NCBI GenBank assembly: GCA_030576275.1
Contig: JALIBN010000003.1
Span: 1-64,000, forward strand
Length of the DNA stretch: 64,000 bases
Source: Pseudomonadota bacterium
GTDB taxonomy: Bacteria; Pseudomonadota; Gammaproteobacteria; Nitrosococcales; Methylophagaceae
Reading direction: 5' to 3'
Both the position numbers and the translations under genes were made by a program. The notes beneath the pieces were generated by a model, which saw only the letters and a list, made by a program, of their open reading frames with translations, ran no database searches and was not told the DNA's origin. Shown in pieces: positions 25,733 through 32,754 of the stretch (position 1 is its first letter; every line of letters begins with the position of its first letter).

Positions 25733-26470
25733 ATGACAAATACTAATCCTCTTTTCGAACGTACCCATATTTTAATCGGTGATGCCGGCATCGAACGCCT
25801 ACAACAAAGCCATGTCTTTCTGGCAGGCATGGGTGGCGTTGGCTCTTTCACTGCCGAAGCATTAGCACGAATGGGCGTCGGTCAAATTACAATCGTTGAT
25901 CACGATGTGGTATCGGCATCAAATATTAATCGCCAATTGGTTGCATTAAACTCCACTGTCGGCGAACTTAAAGTCGAGGTCATGGCAAAACGGATTTATG
26001 ATATAAATCCAGCGTGTAAAGTGAATATTATTACCGAATTTTTATCGCCGACTACTATCCCAGATGTTATTACATTGGAATATGATGTCATCATTGACGC
26101 CATCGATAGCATGAGTAGCAAAACTCAATTAATGGCCACAGCATGGCGCAAAAACTTACCCATTTTTGCCAGCATGGGCGCGGGAGGAAAACTCGATCCA
26201 ACGCTAATCCGCACAGGTGACATCATGGATACATCAATGTGCAAACTTGCAAAACAATTGCGAGGTCACCTACGACGAAATGGTGTAGGTCGTGGCATTC
26301 AAACAGTGTATTCCATCGAGTCACCACAACCCGCATTACCACCAGAAGCCGTGGCACATGGCCGACCACGAGCAGTCAATGGCACCATGAGTTATATGCC
26401 TTCCATCTTTGGCTTAACCCTCGCAGGTATGGTGAGTAATCATATTATTGGTAATGCACGGCGTGTCTGA
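25733..26470 (+). CDS. tcdA: tRNA threonylcarbamoyladenosine dehydratase
   Basis: This E1-like ThiF-fold enzyme of 245 residues has nucleotide motif FLAGMGGVGSFTAEALARMG, ITIVDHDVVSASNINRQL, and DAIDSMSSKTQL. The later region SMGAGGKLDPTLIRTGDI, and a C-terminal membrane-associating segment, are those of TcdA (formerly YgdL). It cyclises t6A37 of tRNA to ct6A. Its final codons overlap the start of the HExxH gene, a linkage I do not know from elsewhere. Confidence 0.93.
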   Translation: MTNTNPLFERTHILIGDAGIERLQQSHVFLAGMGGVGSFTAEALARMGVGQITIVDHDVVSASNINRQLVALNSTVGELKVEVMAKRIYDINPACKVNIITEFLSPTTIPDVITLEYDVIIDAIDSMSSKTQLMATAWRKNLPIFASMGAGGKLDPTLIRTGDIMDTSMCKLAKQLRGHLRRNGVGRGIQTVYSIESPQPALPPEAVAHGRPRAVNGTMSYMPSIFGLTLAGMVSNHIIGNARRV

Positions 26471-26987
26471 TCAGATTTCAGCTCCTGCCGCTGATTCTGT
26501 TAACGTTTTAAATTGTAACCAATATCGTCAGCAACAACTCACCGAGTTACTTAAACCTTATGGCATTGAAATTGAACTCGTTGAAGAGCATGAAGCTATT
26601 CAAGGCAGTTTTTTTGGTGAACGAGAAGCAGGCTTAATTGGTAATAAACTTTACCTTCGTCACGATACGCCAATACATTCAGCCTTACATGAAGCTGGTC
26701 ACTACATTTGCATGGATCCTGCAAGACGAGAGAAACTCGATACCAATGCTGAAGGTGATTATGATGAAGAAAATGGCGTGTGTTTTTTGCAAATACTGCT
26801 GGCTGAGCACTTAACCGATGTCGGCAGAGAACGCATGATGATCGACATGGATAGCTGGGGTTATACCTTCAGATTAGGCTCAGCTAAAGCATGGTTTGAA
26901 CACGATGCAGAAGATGCCCAACAATGGCTAATCGAACACCAAATAATTACTGCTAATCAAAAGCCCACTTGGCAATTTAGACAATAA
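26454..26987 (+). CDS. Hypothetical protein with HEAGHY zinc-type motif
   Basis: The centre of this roughly 177-residue protein holds SALHEAGHYICMDPARR, an HExxH-type motif, followed by an acidic stretch and ENGVCFLQILLAEHL, with a possible third ligand Glu. It looks like a small zincin-type metalloprotein, but I do not recognise a named family. The track start at 26448 is TTG; the ATG at 26454, 17 bases inside tcdA, is more likely. Composition resembles neighbouring genes. No signal peptide or membrane segment is seen, so it should be cytoplasmic. Confidence 0.7.
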   Translation: MHGVSDQISAPAADSVNVLNCNQYRQQQLTELLKPYGIEIELVEEHEAIQGSFFGEREAGLIGNKLYLRHDTPIHSALHEAGHYICMDPARREKLDTNAEGDYDEENGVCFLQILLAEHLTDVGRERMMIDMDSWGYTFRLGSAKAWFEHDAEDAQQWLIEHQIITANQKPTWQFRQ

Positions 26988-27333
26988 TAACACCTTGAAA
27001 ATATCAGTCATTTTCATAATCAGTGCTTAATCCGACCGACTATTGATAACGTTTTTTATCTAAATAAAAGTCATCTTTACATGCTTTATTCATAATATAG
27101 GTAATAACGACTTGCCCCCAGCGAGGCATAAAACGACAGTCTGTTGTACATAACCGCAATAGTGAATATTCATATAATGCTATATGAATCAGCATATTTT
27201 AAAAGTTGCTTAATCATTTTCAGAAGCATAGAGTCGAGATATCTATATGCATGACAAGGGATTTATATCGTCGTTAATAACAAAGTTAATCATCCAAAAA
27301 AATAAGCAACATTCATTCAATCTTTAAGGAATT
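26988..27333. other. 346-base AT-rich gap without a gene
   Basis: No open frame of credible coding character is seen on either strand. The only structure noted is an inverted repeat TTCATATA-atgc-TATATGAA at 27169-27188, too AT-rich to be a terminator and possibly a protein-binding site. The promoter of the following gene presumably lies near 27250-27320. Confidence 0.5.
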
Positions 27334-27810
27334 ATGATGCGTAAACGAATTATCAATCCCGTTGAACAAGACAATTTTCATCCCGAACGTGACTGGCTAG
27401 ATATTGAAAATATCGCAATAGTAGAGGTGACCTCGGAAGATACCGATTATCCAGTTGAATCGGCACTTCTGTCTGCTAAAGTTTCGGGATGGCGGGCATC
27501 GGACTCAGGAAAACAGACCATTCGTTTGATCTTTGATCATCCTCAACAGCTTGAGTGGATTAAGCTAGGGTTTGAAGAGTTGGCAGTGGAACGTACCCAA
27601 GAATATCTTTTACGTTGGTCGTCTGATAAGGGCGAGTCATACCAAGAAATCGTTCGACAACAATGGAACTTCAGCCCTGAAGGTTCTACAAGTCAAATTG
27701 AGGAATATCACCTACAGCTTTCTTCTGTGACCACGCTTGAACTGATCATTACGCCTGATATCGGTGAAAGAAATCGTGTGGCATCTTTAAAACAATTACG
27801 GCTGGCATAA
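27334..27810 (+). CDS. Conserved hypothetical protein, probable discoidin-like beta-sandwich
   Basis: The 158-residue product has no signal peptide and shows alternating hydrophobic strands: RDWLDIENIAIVEVTSED, SGWRASDSGKQTIRLIFD, EYLLRWSSDKG and VTTLELIITPDIG. The pattern (a WR.(S)D loop, a terminal ASLKQLRLA strand) resembles galactose-binding/discoidin-type proteins that are annotated as carbohydrate-binding in some genomes. A TAAGGA ribosome site lies three bases before the first ATG and six before the second (27337), so the second may be used. No partner gene is adjacent; the role is unknown. Confidence 0.7.
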   Translation: MMRKRIINPVEQDNFHPERDWLDIENIAIVEVTSEDTDYPVESALLSAKVSGWRASDSGKQTIRLIFDHPQQLEWIKLGFEELAVERTQEYLLRWSSDKGESYQEIVRQQWNFSPEGSTSQIEEYHLQLSSVTTLELIITPDIGERNRVASLKQLRLA

Positions 27811-28006
27811 CAGATAATTTATATTTTTTTCCGTGAGCATGATTATAACGAGTGGTTATCGCCTGTAATTTTTGTAATTCAAACACTCGCCATCTAGCCA
27901 ATATTATTATAATATCAAACTTATAATGTGTAATTTTTTATACACTTATCGTTATGAACCCTAGTTTATTTGATATTAAAATTAATCATCTTAAAGGAAA
28001 AACGTT

Positions 28007-28405
28007 ATGAGTTTTGTAAGTGAATTTAAAAGCTTTGCTATGAAAGGTAACGTCGTTGATATGGCGGTTGGTATTATCATCGGCGTTGCATTTGGTAAAA
28101 TAGTGGCTTCCTTAGTTAGAGATGTCATCATGCCGCCAATCGGTGTCTTAGTAGGTGGTGTTGATTTTTCAGAGCTCGCATATATTATTCAAGAGGCACA
28201 AGGTGAAGCCGTTGCTGTTGCAATAAACTACGGTTTATTCATTCAATCAATCGTTGATTTTCTTATTGTGGCTTTTGCGATTTTCATGGCTATTAAGGTA
28301 ATGAACTCGCTTAAAAAGAAAGAAGAAGCTGCTCCGGCGGCACCAGCTAAACCATCAACTGAAGTGGTTTTGCTAACAGAAATAAGAGATCTACTTAAAC
28401 GCTAA
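28007..28405 (+). CDS. mscL: Large-conductance mechanosensitive channel
   Basis: This is a complete MscL of 132 residues: the N-terminal amphipathic helix ([11 protein letters not shown]), TM1 gate [20 protein letters not shown], a periplasmic loop, TM2 [20 protein letters not shown], and a C-terminal bundle ending [14 protein letters not shown]. It opens under membrane tension to release solutes during hypo-osmotic shock. An AAAGGA ribosome site precedes the ATG. The Ala/Pro-rich linker before the terminal helix is usual. It is monocistronic, followed by a decayed DUF4332 gene. Confidence 0.97.
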   Translation: MSFVSEFKSFAMKGNVVDMAVGIIIGVAFGKIVASLVRDVIMPPIGVLVGGVDFSELAYIIQEAQGEAVAVAINYGLFIQSIVDFLIVAFAIFMAIKVMNSLKKKEEAAPAAPAKPSTEVVLLTEIRDLLKR

Positions 28406-28434
28406 ACTACTTAATATTTAGTAAGAAAAAGCTC

Positions 28435-28837
28435 ATGATAAACTATCTGAAATTGGAGGTGTAGGCGAAGCGTACTCGCAAAATTGACAGATGCGTGTAC
28501 TACATATCAATTGAGAACTTATTAGAAAGTTGCTGTGAAAAAAAGGCCGTAAAGAATTAGCTGAAAAAACAGGCATCAGTGAAAATCTTGTGCTAAATTG
28601 GGTTAGCCGTGCAGACCTAGCAAGAATTAAGGGGGTAAGCACCCAATATGCAGATGTTCTTAAATGTGCTTGCCTCGATACTGTGCCTGAGTTGGCTCAA
28701 CGGAATGCCGAAAATCTAAACGCTAAGATGCTTGAAGTAAATGAAGAAAAAACCTTGTTCGTCAGGTGCCATCGACATCTCAAGTAGAAGCTTGGATAAC
28801 ACAAGCAAAACTGTCACCTCGTGTGATTAATCATTAA
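28435..28837 (+). pseudogene. DUF4332 helix-hairpin-helix protein, broken by multiple frameshifts
   Basis: Pieces of an approximately 134-residue DUF4332 protein are read across frames: KLSEIGGVGEAYSQ, KLTDAC, ISIENLLESC, then the long intact piece GRKELAEKTGISENLVLNWV through LDTVPELAQRNAENLNAKML, then VRQVPSTSQVEAWITQAKLS to a stop at 28837. Joining them needs about five single-base shifts, two of them in poly-A runs (near 28535 and 28747). The ORF track shows only the central part. DUF4332 proteins contain helix-hairpin-helix DNA-binding units of unknown role. Confidence 0.85.
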
Positions 28838-28969
28838 ACTATATTGAATCGGCTTAAATCATGAACTCTCGCTTCTATTTATAGGGGCGAGAGCTCTTTA
28901 AGTTGATTTTTCGATAAAGACTTACAGCCTTTAATTCATCAAGACAGTGTGTTCCATTGCTAGCTAAGC

Positions 28970-29614
28970 TTATTTTTCAGGTAAGTTTGTAATCTGTTGC
29001 TCTAACCACGCTTGTAAAGCTACCGCCACTAATTGACTAGCCTGATTAATGGCAATGGTCGCATGCTTGGCATTGTTTTGATCCGCGGTCACTTCTTTTG
29101 TAAATTGCGTTGTGGATAAAAGTGTTTTGTCATTCTGATTAATCAAATAAAATATAATAGATACGACGCCTGTTGAACTGGCATCATTAGCGTGAATATG
29201 ATGACTAAAATCGACTAATGTCGCTTCTAGTAATAGGTTGGCATCTGCTCTTGAACCGACAGGAATAACAGCAGAAATGTGCTGACTTTGAGCAAGAGAT
29301 TGTTGTAGATAGTTAGCTATTAATTTACTCGGGTTATCACTCCAGCGACTATAGGCATAACTATTAAAACCATAGTCAGAATCTCTGTAAATAATGGCTG
29401 TATTTAATAAACCTTGTGGACTACGTATCGGCGATAAAGCAAGTATCACCGCCTTAGAACCTTTTAGTTCCGAAGGTGTTGTAGTCAGATCCATCTGTTG
29501 CGAAAGTGTATAGACATCAATTTCTGGACTTGGCGTTGGTGAAATCACACTACACCCTGACAGCCAAACTGAAGTGAGAATTACCCATAAAAGAAACGGT
29601 TTATTTTTCACCAT
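28970..29614 (-). CDS. ABC-type transport auxiliary lipoprotein (PqiC-like)
   Basis: A signal peptide with lipobox (VWLSGCS, Cys near 21) is followed by a mixed alpha-beta domain typical of the ABC-type transport auxiliary lipoprotein family (DVYTLSQQMD, VILALSPIRSPQGLLNTAII, YSRWSDNPSKLIANYLQ). It should be an outer-membrane lipoprotein partner of the MCE protein, as PqiC is for PqiB. It overlaps the mlaD-like gene by 14 bases and is the last gene of a four-gene operon. Length of 214 residues is normal. Confidence 0.88.
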   Translation of the reverse strand: MVKNKPFLLWVILTSVWLSGCSVISPTPSPEIDVYTLSQQMDLTTTPSELKGSKAVILALSPIRSPQGLLNTAIIYRDSDYGFNSYAYSRWSDNPSKLIANYLQQSLAQSQHISAVIPVGSRADANLLLEATLVDFSHHIHANDASSTGVVSIIFYLINQNDKTLLSTTQFTKEVTADQNNAKHATIAINQASQLVAVALQAWLEQQITNLPEK

Positions 29615-30596
29615 GAACTCCCTCGCCCGGTCCTAATTTTGTTTTGTTACTTTTCAGAAATAAATCACTCGGACTAGTTTCAACTTTTCTGGCAGTACGT
29701 TGTAAATCAACGACTAAAATTTCCATCTCGGAAAGAAGTTGCTGAAATGAAGTTAAACTTTGTGAAACTTCTTCGGTTATTGCTTGGCCTGAATCGGCAT
29801 AATTGTGTTGAAAACTATCTGACATATTTTTTACACTTTGCGATGCCGAGTCAATTTCTGACAGGGTATTACTGAAATCTTCCTGCATCACCCGAACATT
29901 GCCAGCTAAGCTAGCTGAGATAGTTACTACAGCTTCTGCCGCTTTACTGATTTTTTTAAAAGCATCATCAATACTTTTTTCAGCAACAACGCCCTGTTCA
30001 ATCAAGCTGGCAATATCCGGTTGAAATTGATGAAAATCACTCAAAATCAACTTCGTCTCCGCCAAAATATCATCGACATTATTTAGATTATCGTCACTGA
30101 GTAGCAGATCAATTTTTTGTAAAACGGTTGCCGAGTTGGCCGCTAAGTCATTTAAGGTTTTCTCAATATTTGAGAACGTCGATGCTGACTCGGCTATCTC
30201 GGGAATATCACCCACCTGTTTAGGCGCCAGTAATGGCGAATCCCTTCCACCGCCCATCAATTCGATAAAGGCTAGTCCTGTTACCCCGTAGAATCTAAGC
30301 GATGCTTTAGTATCAACTTTGACAGGTATGCCTTGACGGATTTGTAATAATAATATTACTTGCTCTGAGTTAGTAGGGTTAATATCAACTTCCGTCACTC
30401 TGCCCACATCAACCCCCAGATATTTTACGGAGGCATCTGCGCTCAGACCTGATACCGATTCGGTCATATAGACATGGTAATAGTCATATTGTTGATTACC
30501 AGTACTTTTACTCAACCAATAGAGAAATATTAGCGAGCCTGCCAGTAATATCGCGACAAATAGACCTACAATGGTATAGTTAAGTTTACTTTCCAT
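29601..30596 (-). CDS. MlaD/MCE domain substrate-binding protein
   Basis: A single N-terminal membrane anchor (YTIVGLFVAILLAGSLIFLY) is followed by an MCE domain (residues about 38-115; SVSGLSADASVKYLGVDVGR, VTGLAFIELMGG) and a long helical C-terminal region to 331. MCE proteins form periplasmic rings or tubes carrying lipids between membranes. The long helical tail is more like proteins of Mce/Pqi-type systems than short E. coli MlaD. It overlaps the ATPase gene by 11 bases. Confidence 0.9.
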   Translation of the reverse strand: MESKLNYTIVGLFVAILLAGSLIFLYWLSKSTGNQQYDYYHVYMTESVSGLSADASVKYLGVDVGRVTEVDINPTNSEQVILLLQIRQGIPVKVDTKASLRFYGVTGLAFIELMGGGRDSPLLAPKQVGDIPEIAESASTFSNIEKTLNDLAANSATVLQKIDLLLSDDNLNNVDDILAETKLILSDFHQFQPDIASLIEQGVVAEKSIDDAFKKISKAAEAVVTISASLAGNVRVMQEDFSNTLSEIDSASQSVKNMSDSFQHNYADSGQAITEEVSQSLTSFQQLLSEMEILVVDLQRTARKVETSPSDLFLKSNKTKLGPGEGVHGEK

Positions 30597-31353
30597 TTTG
30601 CATACGAGTTAGCCCTCGTTTCCCTCTAAAAAATGCCTTTATGTCAGGGTGATCTGAACGATTAACATCATCAAGCGTACCTTCGACTATCACTATCTTT
30701 TCACCTAAAACAGCTAGGCGATCCACTGTAGTCCAAATTGAATCTAAATCATGCGTCACCATGACTATCGTTAATTCGAGCATATCACGCAAACGTAGGA
30801 TCAGTTGATCAAAAGCTGCCGCACCAACGGGGTCAAGACCTGAAGTAGGCTCATCTAGAAATAACAATTTAGGATCCATAGCCAATGCCCTAGCTAATGA
30901 TGCTCGCTTAATCATGCCGCCACTTAATTCGGCTGGATACAATGATCCAACATGAGGTGGTAACCCAACCATACTGATTTTCATACTAACTATATCACTA
31001 ACCAAATAAGCAGGAATATCTGTATATTCTTTTAAACTGATAGCGACATTTTCGGCGACGGTTAACGATGAAAATAAGGCCCCATTTTGAAATAACACGC
31101 CCCACTGTCGTCTTAAGTAATCTTTGTCCTTGTTACTACTCGTTAATATATTCTGTCCAAGAATAGTAATTTCTCCGGCCTTAGGCTCTAACAACATGAT
31201 CATTTCTTTCAATAAGGTTGTTTTACCTGAACCACTGCCGCCTAATAAACCATAAATTTCACCTTGTTGAACATGCAAACTGACACCATCATGGACACGA
31301 TTGAGGCCAAACTGGGTGACAACATTTTTCACGGTAATGATGGGACTGATCAA
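30586..31353 (-). CDS. MlaF-like ABC transporter ATP-binding protein
   Basis: The 255-residue ABC ATPase has Walker A GLLGGSGSGKTTLLKEM, Q-loop LFQNGALFSSLTV, signature LSGGMIKRASLARALA and Walker B LLFLDEPTSGLDP followed by the H-loop IVMVTHD. The SGGM signature variant and the sequence after the Q-loop are those of MlaF-type lipid transporters. It energises the MlaE-like permease encoded upstream and overlaps it by four bases. Confidence 0.92.
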   Translation of the reverse strand: MISPIITVKNVVTQFGLNRVHDGVSLHVQQGEIYGLLGGSGSGKTTLLKEMIMLLEPKAGEITILGQNILTSSNKDKDYLRRQWGVLFQNGALFSSLTVAENVAISLKEYTDIPAYLVSDIVSMKISMVGLPPHVGSLYPAELSGGMIKRASLARALAMDPKLLFLDEPTSGLDPVGAAAFDQLILRLRDMLELTIVMVTHDLDSIWTTVDRLAVLGEKIVIVEGTLDDVNRSDHPDIKAFFRGKRGLTRMQNGK

Positions 31354-32504
31354 ATGCCCATTTCCGTTAAAATAACCGAGAATATTGCATCACAAGCAAT
31401 AACTAGGAAAATGGCATTAACGACACTTATGGTAGTGTATCGTCCAATACTTTCAGTATTCTTTTCAACTTGAAAGCCTCGAAAACAACTGATTATGCCA
31501 ATTAAGAATGCAAAAAAAGGTGCTTTGATAAGGCCAATCCAAACATGTTTTACCGCCAGTACATTTTGCAGGCGATGAAAGAATTCTGAAAATGATAATT
31601 GTAAATGTACTTCAGAAATAATCATGCCAGCAAAAATACCTACAATGTCAGCAAGAAAGACTAATAATGGTAAGGCAATCATCAAAGCCAAAATACGAGG
31701 TATCACTAAAAAATGATGTGGATTAAAGCCCATAGTCCGCATCGCATCGATTTCTTCAGTGATTTTCATCACGCCCAATTGTGCGGTATAAGCTGAACCT
31801 GTTCGACCTGCCACAACAATTGCAGTAATCAAAGGCGCTAATTCTCTGGTAAGAGAAATACCAATCATTTCAACAATGAAAATATTGGCACCGAATTTTT
31901 CTAACTGAACAGCACCTTGATAAGTAATGACTACGCCAATCAAAAAACTGGTTAATATAATAATCGGTATGGCACGAACACCCGATTCTTCAATATTTTT
32001 GATGATTGCACCATAGCGGATACTCGAAGGATGCCAGAGTGACTTTATAAAAACAGTAGTAGTTTCACCAAAAAACGAAAAAAATAACATAAGCTCGTGG
32101 AAAAACTCACTCGTTAATTTTCCTAATTTGTAGAGTGGATCGAATAAACGGGGACGTTCTTTTTTTGTATCGACAGCCAGTTTTTTATCGATGTGCTCAC
32201 GTAATAACTGACTGAGCCTTAAATTATTTGCTGTAGCACCAATGATGGTAACGTTACATTTATTCGCAATTAATAGATCATGATAGTGTAAAAACAGCAT
32301 CATTCCTGCTGAATCTATTTCGCCAATATTAGCGATATCCCATTGAACAGTTTGGTTATTATAATGATCTAAAAGGCTAAGTAATTTACTGGCTAGATCA
32401 TGAAGGCTAGCAACAGTCCAATCACCCGTACTGGTCAATGTGATGCTACCTTCAGCATCCTGACTGGCGTTTATATCAGCATTAGGCGTTAGCAATGACG
32501 GCAT
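31350..32504 (-). CDS. MlaE-like permease with fused N-terminal STAS domain
   Basis: Residues 1 to about 110 form a STAS domain (TSTGDWTVASLHDLASKL, DIANIGEIDSAGMMLFLHYH), in place of a separate MlaB protein. The rest is the MlaE permease with about five or six membrane segments and the family core LIGVVITYQGAVQLEKFGAN, ELAPLITAIVVAGRTGSAY and MRTMGFNPHHFLVIPRILAL. An AGGAAG ribosome site lies eight bases before the ATG. It is the first gene of the lipid-transport operon; lipid direction cannot be told. Confidence 0.92.
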   Translation of the reverse strand: MPSLLTPNADINASQDAEGSITLTSTGDWTVASLHDLASKLLSLLDHYNNQTVQWDIANIGEIDSAGMMLFLHYHDLLIANKCNVTIIGATANNLRLSQLLREHIDKKLAVDTKKERPRLFDPLYKLGKLTSEFFHELMLFFSFFGETTTVFIKSLWHPSSIRYGAIIKNIEESGVRAIPIIILTSFLIGVVITYQGAVQLEKFGANIFIVEMIGISLTRELAPLITAIVVAGRTGSAYTAQLGVMKITEEIDAMRTMGFNPHHFLVIPRILALMIALPLLVFLADIVGIFAGMIISEVHLQLSFSEFFHRLQNVLAVKHVWIGLIKAPFFAFLIGIISCFRGFQVEKNTESIGRYTTISVVNAIFLVIACDAIFSVILTEMGI

Positions 32505-32679
32505 TGATTCAACTTCCTATATTTCGCTAAAACGTAAGCAAAAAGCTGCAAATTCACATGGGATAAATGTCAACCGGAAGTGAATATAACTACACTCTCA
32601 TGAACAAAAAAACCTTAATAGCTTAGAGTACACCAGATTTTCCCGATATGCTCTGCTGTCAATATCACTAACTAATCTG

Positions 32680-32716
32680 TGACCCTTAAAATGTAAAAAA
32701 CAATTTTTAAGGGTCA
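32680..32716 (-). terminator. Inverted repeat, probable terminator of the formate dehydrogenase operon
   Basis: TGACCCTTAAAA and TTTTAAGGGTCA are perfect 12-base arms around a 13-base A-rich loop, 38 bases beyond the alpha-subunit stop. There is no long U tract after the stem, so termination strength is uncertain. The rest of the 250-base gap up to the MlaE-like gene holds no open frame. Confidence 0.6.
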
Positions 32717-32754
32717 GCATTAACTAGTAACTTTATAGATTAAGGTGCAATTTT

